Assembly: GCA_015501075.1 (NCBI GenBank)
Contig: JADNYJ010000169.1
Location: 17,727 to 81,726, forward strand
Direction of reading: 5' to 3'
Length of the DNA stretch: 64,000 nt
DNA from: Gymnopilus junonius
Lineage: Eukaryota; Basidiomycota; Agaricomycetes; Agaricales; Galerinaceae
The first letter of the stretch is position 1. Every line of letters starts with the position of its first letter. The position numbers and the translations under genes are program-made. Of the stretch, positions 41,632 through 54,760 are shown piece by piece. Under the pieces are notes generated by a model. That model had not been told where the DNA came from. It worked only from the letters and a program-made list of their open reading frames with translations, and searched no databases.

Positions 41632-44600
41632 GATGCCAGTCGACCCGTACAAAGTGGAATTGACTCAATTATAAGCCGTATTGGGCACCGAGTATTCAGA
41701 ACCAGAACCTTTCCATTATGCTTTCAAAAGCTTTATAATGAACCATACGGAATTCTACCATAAACACGCTCCTGTGCACCACTCATCGTCTCGTGATCTC
41801 TTGTACCACGACAGAGGAAGGTAAGATCTATCTCCGGGCTATCGATATGCTGGAAGTACGCACCGAGGCCGAAGTGGCAAATACGGCCAATCTCCGCCAG
41901 CGATCATGATTCGGTCGGGTTCAGAATGGTCAATTTCCAGTGGAAAGGTGCCTCATGGCAGGTAACCCTATTCTGCAGTTCAGCACACCATTGTTTCTCA
42001 CCGTTACAAAGCAGTGAACCGATGCCGTGTACATGAGAAGTTACTAAACGTGCGGATGGAGGAAAATTGCTTCGAATAGCATCAGATGGGATAAACAAGT
42101 AGATAAGTGCTGGACTGAACAGTCCGTTGATAGGTAATCAGTATTAGATTTGCGAATATTTATAGTTCTAAAGCTCCCTTCGGTCGTTCATCGATTTGAT
42201 GTGGCAGTAGCATCCGTGGTGCGAGCAAAGGAACACTAGATTCTCATCACCGTACTGAAGCTGAACAGAACTGCTCTAATGCGGGATGGTCTGATGCGGC
42301 AGTTTCTAATTTGGCGTCGCTGAAAGCGCCCACCTTTGTCTGGATAACGGCAATGGACATGTCTATCAAATGAGAGAAATGTTCTGTAGATTAGTGTCCT
42401 CCGACAGGTATCGAGACAGCTGTTCTGATTTCTGTTGAAATATGGTTGTTCTTATCAACGAAACATAATGGAGTCAACCGGACCCGGGTCACGGAATCTC
42501 TATTGCTTATGAAGCCTTTCTGAAACCCTAATCGACGGCAGGATGTAAAAGGTGGTGTTCATGAGAATATCTTCCCTGGAAAGTACGACCGTCATTACTA
42601 CCTCTATCCCACCCACAAGGGAAAAACAGGTATGTAAAGCAGGGATCGAGCTGGTTTGGTTGGGTACCGAAATGTCATGGCCTTTTATCAGCACTCTGGG
42701 CCGTTTCGAGGTATTATTAGATGGGAGATGGAAAGGATCGTTGTCAAAGCTGCCTATCTCCATTTATCTATCAAGGAACTTCCTTCAAGGACGGATAGAA
42801 TAATTGAAGACGTTCTTGAATGCACCAATGGCGTCCAGCCGCTGCTGCAGGTCGTCATACCTAGTTGGCAAAGCCACCCTTCATGACTACTACTACGCTG
42901 TCGATGATGAGCCAAATCAGTACAGATGAAAGCCTTAGACAACGCGCATCGTTCACTAACCGTTAACCGATAGAAGTTCGGACCCGGCCGTTCGTCGAAA
43001 CTAGGGATGGCACCAGAGGCACCGAGCAAGGAAGCAAATCCAGAATGAGAAACAGGCATATGGATAAACCGCGATCATTCTCGAGATAAGGTAAGGAGGT
43101 TACAAGCACCAGCCAGCGGGCGTGAGTGCCTGGCGTGTAGCATGGACATTCCGAAGGCTACAAGACCGCCATGGCATCCTAGTGGGCGGCCAAACCATGT
43201 ATCAAACATACCTATGGGGTGAAACGTATCAAAGTATTGATGCCAAGAAGAATAATCATCTCACGGGCACTATGAAAAAGAATTGATTATGCGCAGGGTA
43301 ACGAATACCAGAAGTTCTTACCAAGTCTGACAAACCCACCACGCCCGCCACTCCACAACACTAGAGGTGCAAAAAGAAGAAGAGAATTGCATGAGGTGGA
43401 TAGAGGTAGATTACAGGGGACTACAGGGCGTCCAGAATAAATTGTGAGATGAATGGATGGGTCGAATTACCGGTGAGGTCGCAGTAATGGGACCCCAGGT
43501 AAGGTAGGAAGGCGTAGGTACAGCCACATGGAATATTAACCTGCCAAGGGGCATTAACTCTGGCCAAACATTTCCCACCGGTGGTCTGGGTCGGTTGCTC
43601 GCTGCTACATACATTCCAGCTTCCAGAACGGTTGTAAGCGGAGTAATGAGAAAGGGAAGCGGCGGTTGGAGTCAAAGACTCTCCACATCTTTGGCACCTG
43701 AGCGGACATCCGTGAGCGAGGAGGGTACGGAATACGAATGAACCAAAACCTACGGGACCTCTAGTATCACAAAAGATGGGATGCCTGGGTTGCTTGACGC
43801 GCTAGGCGACGTCAATCATAAGAGTGGGGTAATGGCATATTCAACAGTTCACGTCAATGGTCTAAACTAGAAAGGGTAGACAAGAAGCATATCAGTAGTG
43901 GATAAACAGCATCAGAAATTGGACGACCAATAAATCGGCTCTCAAAGAAAAACGAATAGCGAGGTTGCAGGTTGCAAATCAGTTGAAACTGGGCCATCGT
44001 TACGAAATAGACCCAGATGGGATTGCAGATACGCCACTGAAATCTACAGGTTCCATAGCGAAACAACGCCACAAAGAGAACAATCCAGCAGACGCACTCT
44101 TCCCCGGTGCAGTTATACAGGATAACATTGGAGAGGGGTGAAGCAAGGGTGAAGACGAAGATTCGGAGACTCGGATTCAACTTGGAAAACCACGATCATG
44201 TGACTGCCCGAATTTAGGCGATTGATCTTGTGCCTTCACACGGACGCTGAAAAGGGGGAAATACAAGGGTGATCCTAGGGAATAGCAGTCCCCTTTCCGC
44301 AAAATCGCATACAGAACGAAAATGAGAAAAAAATGGGTCAAGAACTTAGTACTTAGGTAAGGACTCTCGTCCTCAGTCTGACGCTTTACGACCGGCGTAG
44401 CTCCCTTCAATAGACACCGATAACTGTATTCAACTGCCATGAGACCTCAAGCGTTCCGGATACATGCCACCTTATACGTTTGCGCAGGGTTGGCAATGTA
44501 TTATTTTTATAGATTCAAAGGACTGAAAATAGAGAAATATCGAGTTATCTTCGATCAGCGCAGCTCATGACTGATAATTCCTCCCAGGACCACTAGACAA

Positions 44601-47120
44601 TACAAGCATAATTACATATCTTTCCGTGTTCTTCTTTATATAAATGAACTGCGCCACCATCGAATAACCGAAGTACTTGTCCCACCCTGTGTTCCAATAG
44701 ATAAACTACTTCTTATACGGCAATGAAGGGATTTTGACCAGAGGACAGAAGGGATTGTGGAGGTCGACAGGACGCATGGTCCTTTAAACCTCGGAAGTCT
44801 CAAAAGTGCGCCAAGGTAAAACTTTTCAGTATGTAATACGTCTCTAAATTGCTGTCAGCATTCAACGTTCAACATTGGCCTGAGACGCCCTCGCTGACGA
44901 GAAGTAGACAGATAAAAATGGACAACGGAACTCGATGACAGACTCAAATAGCGCCACTTCAAGCTTACATCCGGCCAGGTACATGGATCTATTAGCGATG
45001 ATATTCGAGTCGACTTCTTCTTTATTGCATGCCAATACTGTTAATTATTTTTCAGCCAGAAATATCACACTTGTAAAACGGTTCCAACGTGAGGTCTAGC
45101 ACTTACCCTGTGTGCAACCAAAGGCACCAAGGCACCAATACTTCTTGAGAGAACAAGGGAACACGAAGACGATAACGGCCTTAACCATTCGGCGATTTCC
45201 TATTTACACGCAAGCTTTATATAACATCAGATCAACGAACGCCAGATGAGCGCAGTGTGGCGTCCATTGATTGATAGGAGACTCAGCTCAAGCACATCCC
45301 GGAATGCAATTATAAATTGGAGTCAAAGAAAAGAGATCAAGTTGGAGAAATTAGAATTAACGGTTGGTTAGCGGGGTATAAACCCGATCAAGCCACAAAT
45401 GAAGGGCGTCTGCAAGCTGAACGTGCTCCTTAAGTAAGTAAAGCATAGACGACATTCACAGTCATCGACGATAAAAGGGATCAATCCAAATGACTGGAAG
45501 AACGGTAGTTCAAATCTGGGGTGCGGCATCCAAAAAGGACTCACAACATGATGTCTGAGCATATCTCAGATGTTCTGTAAGGGGCGGGTGGTAAACGGGC
45601 AATGGATTCATATATTCATGGATAGGATACCACACCTGAGCGCCTTCCGGTTGCTAATAGTAATACTTAATCAGGGCTTCCTCCATTCTATTGTTTTCAG
45701 TCGGTTCAGACGTGTCATGTTCTGAGAATTGACGAAGCTGTACACGCTAATATGGAAACCTAATCGAGTGAACAAGGCCGCCAATTGAGTGGCTAGCGGC
45801 CTAGTCTTGTCGAAGATCTCAGTATGGAAATCATACGTTGCATAAAATGGGAGGAATCAGAGAAGGACATGTGCAGTTGGACGGTTTTCCTATCGGCACA
45901 ATAATGAGCGAAGAGGAAGAGACGAAAAGAGAAGCACGATAAGGGAGGCCAGGTTGATGTTCTGCCAGATCACTATATCCCCGAGAAGTAATATATAAGC
46001 CACCGGTGAGCAGGGGAACGAAGAATAAGATACGCACCTGAAACATCCAAATTCAAGACAACCTGGGTCCAGCACCAGATCCAGATGCGAATCTTAATTA
46101 GTATTGACAATCAACGCCCAAATTTACGTATTTGTTGAGCAGGTCGTCCGACGGACAGAAAGTGAGATGTACCCTTTGTACGTGAGTTAGATCCAACCCA
46201 GTCTTCAAAGTTTACGCACCGATATTAGCTGGGCACGGGAACGCGTTGTAGAAGAGTGAAGAGTCCGAACACCGCAGACGTTACACAAGCAGAGAATACG
46301 GGTCAAATAATGCTCTCGTTTGGCCGGTCGCGGAGCAATGGTTTAAATTATGACGATTACAGCTAAATGACAATGTGGGCATGGAACGAGACGTAGAGCA
46401 CTACACGTTTTAGTGACAAATTGGGTACACCTTAGCTAGTCATCACCGAGTCTTCCTGCCAAATACTCTCAGTTGGCTCATCCCAGAAGCAGCCTGAGAG
46501 AAATGCGAGGACCTCATCAACCCGCCTTGCCTCCTGAATTTTTCGCAGTGAGGACCTCGGACCTTCGTGTTGCTCTACGCGACGCGAGAGGGAAAGTCGA
46601 GATGGTGATCTAAATTCAACATTGTCTGGTTATCGTATAGCCGTTGTCTAATTACATAATCTAGTAACAAATTGCAACTCTTTGTGACGCTTGCCATGTG
46701 TCCGGCCTGCCCCGAATCTCAGCCATTTCCGTGAGCTGTAGGTCGTAACACCACTTGCATTACAACCGCAAGGCTTAAACTTCACTCCTACCTCTGCAAG
46801 CGTTTTTCTTCTAGAGCTCTTCCCATAGACACTCAATTTGCTTATTTCTTTCTAGCGACTGATATGACTTAATCAAGCCGCTGTGGAACTGTATGGTGGT
46901 CGCGTTCTTATCGATGGCGAGTGTAAAGGGTATGAAGGGTATCCGGATTTTCTATTGGCACCGGATTATACTGCCTGCTTTAATGCATTCGACCTTTCTG
47001 AGACTCAGAATTCCTGAATAACTCAAGCGAGCTATTGGCTTTTCCTTCTACTCTATGCGATAAATCTAAGGTACTTTGCAACTGGCTTAAAACCCATGCA
47101 CCAGGGCTTTCTTGGTGGCG
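41632..47120. other. Gene-poor stretch without a resolved gene
   Basis: 5.5 kb with scattered short frames on the minus strand (42500-43059, 43411-43675, 43854-44440, 45368-46075). Some are hydrophobic but I could not join them into a known protein. It may hold decayed genes of the adjacent cluster. Confidence 0.5.
43854..44440 (-). CDS. Possible membrane protein fragment, unrecognised
   Basis: An ATG at 44440 opens MAVEYSYRCLLKGATPVVKR, then a hydrophobic run FLTHFFLIFVLYAIL. A donor-like GTGTGAAG near 44246 and a second open block (LRIFVFTLASPLSNVILYN; CWIVLFVALFRYG) follow on the same strand. A further piece MFDTWFGRPLG lies near 43190. The layout recalls multi-spanning acyltransferases of mushroom clusters, but no catalytic motif is visible, so this is only a candidate. 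Confidence 0.25.
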
Positions 47121-47678
47121 TCATCTATATGACTGGGACCTGTACTGGGAAATGCTTGCAATGCGGCCTGGGACACTATGAGTGGATCTCTTTTCTGACT
47201 GTATATTGCTCCTCACCTTCAGCGCAAGCTTTGCCGGTGGAGGTAAAAACGCGCCCACGATTGTACCTATTACCTGCTTAACATCTGCCAATCCCTTCAT
47301 GAGCTGACCGACCGCCCTTGTAATGGGAGCATTTCCAATAGCTACGATCGCCTGCATCCACTTTCCAGCGAAAAAGTTGACTGCTGCATCATCGCACTTG
47401 CAAACGCCGTTGATACATAAAGTGGAATGGATCTGCTTGTTCGACTTCTTAGGGCATTTACAGTCTGTGACCTTTTTGCAGAAATGCATATTTGGGTTAA
47501 TCTTTCCATTCCAGAATGGTGAACGAGCCTGAAAAACCTCTCTCATGTCAAATTAAAACATTGGTTCTGTAGAACTGGCACTTACCTCGAGTTCGCTCGT
47601 CGCCCTCTCTGAAATCGGACAGGCGGCGATCAAGGTTACGAATAGAACAAAAAACAGGACCAATTTGTTGGACAGCAT
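47121..47678 (-). CDS. Small secreted cysteine-rich protein
   Basis: Start at 47678: MLSNKLVLFFVLFVTLIAAC is a clear signal peptide, followed by PISERATSELE and a donor GAG|GTAAGTG. Exon 2 begins ARSPFWNGKINPNMHF and carries six cysteines in the pattern C-x5-C-x-C-x13-C-x4-C-x-C (FCKKVTDCKC ... LCINGVCKCD). It then turns to a cysteine-free helical region (MQAIVAIGNAPITRAVGQLM). The frame runs to 47121, but a donor AAG|GTGAGG at about 47215 may lead to a short last exon downstream. The knot-like spacing suggests a disulfide-stabilised extracellular protein. Candidate effector or antimicrobial peptide; no function assigned. Confidence 0.65.
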
Positions 47679-47786
47679 TGGAAAGAAAATCGTGAAGATA
47701 AGAAAAGCTTGTATGTGGGAGTCCAGCCCTCGGAGGTGGTAAATTGCGAACGACCTGCGTCAGCGAGTTCTGCTGTCTCCACGCTG

Positions 47787-47794
47787 TATTTATA
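47787..47794 (-). promoter_or_regulatory. Putative TATA box of the secreted protein gene
   Basis: Minus-strand TATAAATA about 110 bases upstream of the ATG at 47678. Confidence 0.45.
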
Positions 47795-48702
47795 CAGCCT
47801 GTCTCTCCAACGACCCCATGACCTTACTCAGATCATCAGTTCGAAACTACAGCGCCCACGTTTTCGGGGTGGAGACATCAACAAAACAAGTTCTGATCAT
47901 CATTATGTGCACTGCATCCCCTGTCCAACGCTACCATGCACCCCGAAGACTGGACGGCAGGCCCTTTCGGATGAGTATTCGTTGCTCTTCCATGCTTCCA
48001 AAAACGAACTCATCTTTGTATCTACCCAAAATCTGTCTGAGCTCACCATCTGATTGGGCAATCCTCAGACTCTATCCTGATCTGCGTTGCTGGTCGCACT
48101 ACAGGCCTCATGTCGAGTTCCATGACTCAAATGGTCAAATGTAGGTGTAACTGGGTACTAATATCGACCAAATTATGTTCACTTTTAGCGCGATTCTCCG
48201 CATAGAACGGAGATTTTACATATACGGGCTCTGTATGTAAAGTCGTGAATTCAAATTGGCCGTCCCATCTTCAATAAAGACCTGGGAGACTGCAAAGGGT
48301 GTGTACTTGAGCGAAATCCGACCTAGTATTATTTACATACTGTCTGTTAGACATTAGACGGCACATTATGAAGATGGTAACAATGAAACAACTGACCAGG
48401 CATTTGACAGTCCTTGGGAAAAGTTAGCCATTAGAAGTCTTTTCCACGCAAAGCAGACATTTTTAGTTAAGAAAGTATCTTTGAAGTCCAAGTATGGCAA
48501 GGGCCTGAAAAAATGGTGGATCTCTTCGATCATTCAGTGCCATAATGTCGAACCTACTGTCGAACCTTGTGAACGATCAGTTATTGACATGGCTATTATA
48601 TTTCTGAGCTTGGTAAAGTTGCAAGTATAAAGCTTTCCCTCATTCGACGTGGAAGATAGTACATACCTGAGAATTGCACACTGATGAGCAAGCTCAAATA
48701 CC
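47795..48702. other. Intergenic, no gene recognised
   Basis: Overlapping plus-strand frames at 47709-48144 have no motif and overlap the promoter of the secreted protein gene. Upstream region of the DUF6533 gene. Confidence 0.5.
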
Positions 48703-50362
48703 ATGGCGCCCAATGAGCCAGACTCCTTGAACGCTCTATGGACTCAAGAGTAGGCACTATACCATTCATAATGTCCGAGTAATCCTTGACCAACGCATTC
48801 TCAGGTTTATTTATTACTGCACCCAGGCGGTTGCATTCGGTGCGTTCTAAGGACAAGATTACTGACAAGGAACTAACTCACGTTGATCAGCCATTCTTTA
48901 CTTTGATTACATCTTAACTTTCGAAGACGAGGTTGATCGATACTGGACGTCGAATCGGAAAACTCCTTTCAGCAAAGCTTTATTTTTCCTCAACCGTTAT
49001 ATATCCTTCTTGGTAATATTCCACTGGCATTGTTGGATTTTTGGACATGGCCTGGGCCAAATCGGCTTGAGGTATGATACTTTATCTTTTTTGCCGGTCC
49101 TCGATAAGCATGTAATCAACCCATCTAGCTGTGCGTATCGTGGCTTCTTTAAATTCCTTCCATTTATCTTTTATTGTTTAGTTGTATATATATAACTGAC
49201 TACCACCAACTTCTCATTGTTACAGTCCAAGTTATCGTTGGCGGTGTGTTCAGGATCCCGAGTTTTCATAACTGCAGTGTTCTTATTTTTCCTTCAGCCA
49301 TGGCCATTATGCGGACATATGCTATATATCATAGCAGTCGCCGTATACTTGCCCTCTTATGCACAGTGACATTGGCGGTTAGCATTTATGGAGTGGTAAG
49401 ATACCCGCTTGTAACCTCGATTCCCTTCAATATTCTTTCTAAATGTCTCGATGTAGCACTCCATCCTCACGGAGAAACATACTTCATACTCACAATTCGA
49501 TTTACCTTTTTACGGATGTCTCCTCCCAGCAAGGAAAGGCATGTAGGTGTTTTGCGGCTCCTTGACACCTAGCAGAAATACTGAAGGCAAATTTCTAGGG
49601 GTCCAGGTTTGGCCCAAGCTTGGATTGGACATCTCTGCTTTGACTTCATGGTTTTTACCTTGACACTTTACAAATCCCTGGTTTCAAAGCGGTCAGGATT
49701 TAGTATCCTTTCTGTAATGCTCTGGGACGGTAAGCAGATTTTAGGCCAGTATACAGTTAAAGTACTGATAGTTGGTATCAAAGGCACCATCTACTTCGGG
49801 TTAATCTGAAATTATTTTTGATGGTGACATAGCCAAAATAACGACGTGCGCACAGTATCATGGTTCTGTCATCAATATCTGTTATCTTGTCATTCTATGT
49901 ACGTCTTTTCCTCTTGAATACCCTACATAGATAATGACAAGCGATTTTATACAGCTCTTTCCTGTCAGTCGAGGGTTTGGGCCTTGGGGTCTATGTTTAA
50001 TCTGCGGCTCTAATTACTGATCGACTTGTACAGGGTTACTTACAGGGAACGACCGCCACACTTACAAACGTGTAAGTACCTCTTCTACGAAATACTAAAT
50101 GTTTCTAATCACACGATGCAGGTTATCTTCAACGATGATTTCAAGACTTATGCTTAACCTCCGTGATCCACAACTAGACTCTAAAAATGACACCACTCCG
50201 GCTCACATGCGCCCTGTGCTCTCACAACTGGTATTTGGAGGGGGAGAAAGGGAGGAAGTCTCCGGAGGTACTGTTGATGTATGGGAAGAAGAATTAATTT
50301 ATTCCGTTACACCGAGTCCAATTGCTTCTTTCAACACTCAAATACCAGGACATGTCGTATAA
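48703..50362 (+). CDS. DUF6533 seven-helix membrane protein
   Basis: A short first exon from 48703 (MAPNEPDSLNALWTQ) splices at 48750 to FIYYCTQAVAF and then to ILYFDYILTFEDEVDRYW, the signature of DUF6533 (YDYLLTFDDEV). Further exons give KALFFLNRYISFLVIFHW, SAMAIMRTYAIYHSSRR with LALLCTVTLAVSIYG, and LAQAWIGHLCFDFMVFTLTLY, each matching the family helices in order. The C-terminal exon has SSTMISRLMLNLRDPQLDS and ends at 50362. The splice phases work throughout the 5' part. These proteins form large families restricted to Agaricomycetes and have no known function; a receptor-like role is only a guess. Convergent with paralogue B. Confidence 0.85.
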
Positions 50363-50629
50363 TGGCAATAAAAAATAAACACGGAAATGATTTTGACAAT
50401 TCAGAGGTTTCTTCTAGCGTTGTCCATAAAACGGCACGTACCGTAAATTTGGAGCTTCGAGTAATGATCCAGGTCCAGTATTATAATTTAAATTGATACA
50501 GAAGACGCTGAGGTCTCTTCTACTACGTACATATTTGACGACTCTTCACCGCGCTGCAGAGGACAGCGCTGATGGCTAATTTTAGATCATTATTCTCAGG
50601 TCCTACATATCACTAGTCGGTCATTAGGC

Positions 50630-53600
50630 TCAGCTAAGCAAGAAATTCCCACCCACGTGCATCCAACCCCAAATCCGCAGCTGCCATGCGCGATCCATCA
50701 TTTCGCCGTATCTCCTCAGTGTTGCCGCTATAAGAAGGAAATATATAATGCCCAATGCGACAACCAAAGAAATTATGATACGTGGTATGAGGATTTGCAA
50801 TGAAGATTCATCGACAGCGTTAGGTTGAGATATCGGGGTTGTTCGCCAGACGAAGGACATGATAGTGACGATGTACATTATCATCGACCTATTGCAAGTT
50901 ATAAATTGGTACGTGAAACTTTCGAGCTGGCTTAAAAGATGACATACCAAGCAAGCCACGTTGCTGGCATAGCGAGAAGTACCCAGACATTCCAGAAGAT
51001 ACCCATCCTAGATTTTTGCGCCTCCTATAGAGGTTGTTCAAGCATTAGGATTAACAGAAAAATAAGAGAGATCCATTCTCACCTCAGCCCATTCAGCACC
51101 CTTGTATGTTTTCCGCATCGTCCCGAACCTTATGATATAAATGCAGCCGTACAGCAAACTCATGAGGGCGCAAATCATGGAGAGAAAAGCAGAATATCTT
51201 GTGAGAGGGTCGGCTGCGGCGCTAGGAATTTGCAGAATCGTCAAGATGGCTCTATAAACACAGAAAATTAGACTCGAGTCTGGAATCAAAAAGGATAATA
51301 ATCACGTCAATAAAAGGACCGAAATGATATTCAACGTTTTCCACTCCTTCTGTAACGAATCGACAAACGTGTGCCACGTATTTTGCAGGTTGGTATACGC
51401 CACGTTTTCCGCCTGAGGCTCCCAGTATTCCATGGGCAAATGAGGGTGGCTCATCGTCACCATCTTCTCTCCAACCATCCCAGTACCATAGCCAGGCTCA
51501 GCCTTCGCCCTCGCTGCATCCAAAATGCCCTGCTTAATCATCGGCATGCTCATCTCAGCCTCCTCGAAAATCCTCGTCACTCTTGAGAAGTAAAGATGCG
51601 GGAGGCGGAGGAGCATGTACAGGTATATCTGCCGCGGTACCGTGTCAAGGAAGAAAGCGAGGATGTACGCTGGCGCTGAGTGGTCAAATTTCGAACCAGA
51701 TTCCAGATGTTGGGGTGAATCACTTCTGAAAGAAGACGGCGATTCGCTTTCAGGCACCGCAGCGGTTGTGAAGGTTCGCATTCTTCGCGGCGGGATGTAA
51801 GTATGACTAGGCGAGGGCGGAGCGATAGGGATATATTCACTTTCGCTTGAACTAGGAGTTGACGGAGGTGGGACGGCACTGAAATTAGGTGTTCTGATAC
51901 CAGGCGAAAAAATCGTCATGGCGTGAAATTTTAAATCATCATCAAGCTTCACAGAGCTGGGAGTTCGTTGATCCGCATCAGGCGCAGGAACTGGCGCGTT
52001 TGCTTCTTCGAGATCTTCTGCTTCAGGAGATGGTGATTCACTGGATCCAGACTTTCGAAGTAAGTGCCTGAGAGCATCTAGCAGAGCATCATCCGCCTCG
52101 GAAGAGCCTGAAGTATCAACAGCGGCAGGCGTCTCCTTAGAATGAGGTGGAGGAAACACAGCAGAGGAAGAAGATACGGCAGCTCCTCGATGTTGTGCAT
52201 TTTGTAATTGAGTGGCGGGCGCGTCATGAAGCCCTTCCCGTAACATATCTGCGAGACCGAATGGCGACGCCTCGGAAGGTGGATATACAGACGTTACCGG
52301 AGGAATGCGTCTTATCAAAATGACGCATTCATGACCACCCGAAGCACAACGTCTACATTTCCCCATGGCTCCGTTGGGATATTCGCACTTCATTTTCAAG
52401 ATCTTACAACGCCGACAAGCGGAGAGAGGCATGTTGGGCAGATGCACAGGACCGGCGGCAGGATGTGAATCTTCAACTTGGCCTGCGGCTTCCTCAGCTG
52501 GAGTTTCTGAGATACTTCCCGTCAGCTTTTGCATCGCCAGTTGACGGTTTTTGGCTGGAAGACCGTCGATGGATCTCGGAGGGAAAAATTTTCTGGCAGA
52601 AGCGTTGAGATCTGGTGGCTTAGGCAGGGAATGAGGCGTGGGTGAGTTAGAGGGTGATTGTCGAGCAATACCGGGAGAAAGCTGTCCCATCGGCTTGACA
52701 ACTCGTTGTTCAGTTGAGCTGGTGTCCTTCCGAACTTGATTCGATGTCCCCGAGGCATCGTCAGCAGGGACGAATAACTTGGTTGTGGAGTTTAGGGAGC
52801 CTGGAAATAGAAGGTTAGTGACGACGCCACTTCAGGGTGGAGAATCGGACAAACTTTTCTTTTCACCGTCATCCGCTGCGCCTCCTTCATGCGACATGCT
52901 ATCCTCATCGTATGCAAAATGGACTCTTCTGCCCAATTGATAGTCACTCTGTGGCTCGGAAAGGACGGCTTTCGAGGCTGGTTGAGCTGAAGTTACTATC
53001 AGACTGAATAGAAAGTAAATAAAGCTGTCACTGTCAGTTCTGACCTTGCTCAAAAAGGGTCGCGGTGCCTGCATGTTTTTCTTCCGTCGTGGGCATTGAA
53101 ATACCGGTTATTTCGCTCGCAAAACGCGGTTCTTCCTCCTGTCGCTGGCTGACCATCCAGCTACCGCTTTTGGTTTCTGGCTTAGGCAAACCTGATGACG
53201 GATAGAGAGCTGGATTCGATGAGTTTGGTAATTCTGATCTTCGCGATTGTGATTCTTCCTCTGGGTTTATAACATTGTGTCTCCATCGGTCGGCGCGACG
53301 GGTCAAAGGAGGGGAAGATGAAGTGGGGTCATGAAAGTCGGCATTTGGAGAGACAGGTACGCCAGAAGGTCGCCAGGCTGGAAGCGGTACGTGCGTCGCA
53401 TTCCTCAGTTGGTTGTAATCTGTGTTCCCAAACCCAACTACACGTGAGCGCTTCGAGGGAGGATCATGGAGAGAAGGTCGTCCGGTTTCTACGTCCTGGT
53501 CATCATTCTGGTGGAGAACATTGCTTAAACTGAACGCAAGAGACGGCTTAAAAGGATCCACAGGAAGGTATGCGTAAGGTGAAGGACGGCTATGTCGATA

Positions 53601-53785
53601 TCTGCGGGGGTAGTGCTGGCAGACATGAAGAGCTCTGACTAGTACTAGTCGACGATGTGGTTCTGCTGCGGAAAGATTGAAAATTTAATACATAAATTTG
53701 AAAGAGATTATGTAGACATACCTATCAACCTACAGAGGCGTACTGAGTGTTGAGAACAAGAAGGAACACAAGCAGAGGTGTACAT
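50630..53785 (-). CDS. Paralogue B: Zn(II)2Cys6 cluster fused to a multi-helix membrane domain
   Basis: Likely start 53785 (first exon uncertain). Exon 2 has YAYLPVDPFKPSLAFSLSNV, shared with paralogue A. A long disordered P/S-rich part follows. At 52326-52420 a GAL4-type cluster reads ACRRCKILKMKCEYPNGAMG then KCRRCASGGHECVI, spacing C-x2-C-x6-C-x9-C-x2-C-x6-C, the canonical DNA-binding zinc cluster. After about 270 further residues come the juxtamembrane block (YMLLRLPHLYFSRVTRIFEE; MSMPMIKQGILDAARAK), YWEPQAENVAYTNLQ, and helices NIISVLLLTAILTILQIP, MICALMSLLYGCIYII, NVWVLLAMPATWLAWYV, SMIMYIVTIMSFVW and RIIISLVVALGIIYFLLIAATL. It stops 20 residues later at 50630, lacking the long tail of A. 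The main exon (51302-52690 and beyond) is open without shifts. Domain order suggests a membrane-tethered transcription factor. Confidence 0.85.
52326..52420 (-). other. Zn(II)2Cys6 DNA-binding cluster within paralogue B
   Basis: Six cysteines with canonical spacing and a basic first loop (R-R, K-I-L-K-M-K) as in GAL4-type factors. The E-Y/F-P-x-G loop and G-G/A-H-E-C end are typical of basidiomycete members. The matching region of paralogue A has no such cluster. Confidence 0.9.
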
Positions 53786-54714
53786 GGTTTGGTCGTCTCT
53801 GGCATCTGTCAGAGGCGCTTCTGGGAGAAAAACGTGGAGGATCAGAAAAGCTGTGCAATTTTCACCGTTGTGGGAAATAAATTGCTTACTTAATTGACCG
53901 AAAGTGCGGACCGATGCCGAACCCTGCTTTTCAACTCAGCCACCCGCCATTCACTATCGCGTACAAGATTTATAGAAAGAAATAACGCGGCATAGGTTAA
54001 GATGCATAGATCTTTGAATTTTAAACCATTACACTGACCTAAATTTGCTTATTAGCCACTCAATGCTTACCACGGTAAGTATCCGAGAATCTGGAACCTG
54101 ATTTTGTCGCTGGTTTAAATTTGAGTCTGTCTATGTTGCCTTGGGTAAGTTACCATCTCTACTGTTCTCCAGATCATGATGATGACCTTCTGACAGCTAT
54201 TTACCGGGCTTGACTTTATCAACGCTTGAGGTGCAACTGCCTGTTGTTATCGTCAACAGCTTTGATTGAGAATGTCTAGGGACCGCTGGATCAAGCAGAT
54301 CACAGATAGCCGAGTGTAAATATCTTGCTTTACCAGAAAAACGCGATGATCTCTGTAATGGGCGTGAGTGGCTTGCACTGATTGGCTGCGGAACAGAATC
54401 TAATCGAAATCGATCAGCTTTCGAAGCCTGATAATTCACCGAGAGAGTTTCTTTTTACCAGGTGAAATATTGTCCATTTTTCACAACACAATATATAGCA
54501 CTTACTATCTATGTTCTCGAACGCAGATTCGAAATACAGTCTCATTTGATGGAAACACTATCATTGACTCACCGCTTACTACTTAGTCTCGCCCCATCAT
54601 ATGCTGTGATTGCTGGTCTTCCACATCAATTTATTGACAGGTCACCAACGCGACAGACATGGAAATGAGAATTCTCGTCAAGGAATGTGCGACTGAAGCT
54701 TAACATTTAGTCGA
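53786..54714. other. Intergenic between paralogue B and the 7-TM pair
   Basis: No coding signal. The right part (about 54310-54370) resembles the sequence upstream of the second 7-TM gene (about 56880-56930), so the tandem duplication included promoter DNA. Confidence 0.45.
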
Positions 54715-54720
54715 TATAAA
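54715..54720 (+). promoter_or_regulatory. TATA box of the first 7-TM gene
   Basis: TATAAA 46 bases upstream of the ATG at 54761; same spacing as in the duplicate gene. Confidence 0.6.
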
Positions 54721-54760
54721 ACGCAGCAATATCCGCACTCGAGCTTTCAAAACTTTCGTC

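Noticed and set aside
41880..42110. Possible second desaturase fragment upstream of the desaturase gene
   Set aside because: A few residues looked similar but the order did not match and no histidine box is present.
47709..48144. Plus-strand frames upstream of the DUF6533 gene
   Set aside because: They overlap the TATA box and promoter of the secreted protein gene and have no motif.
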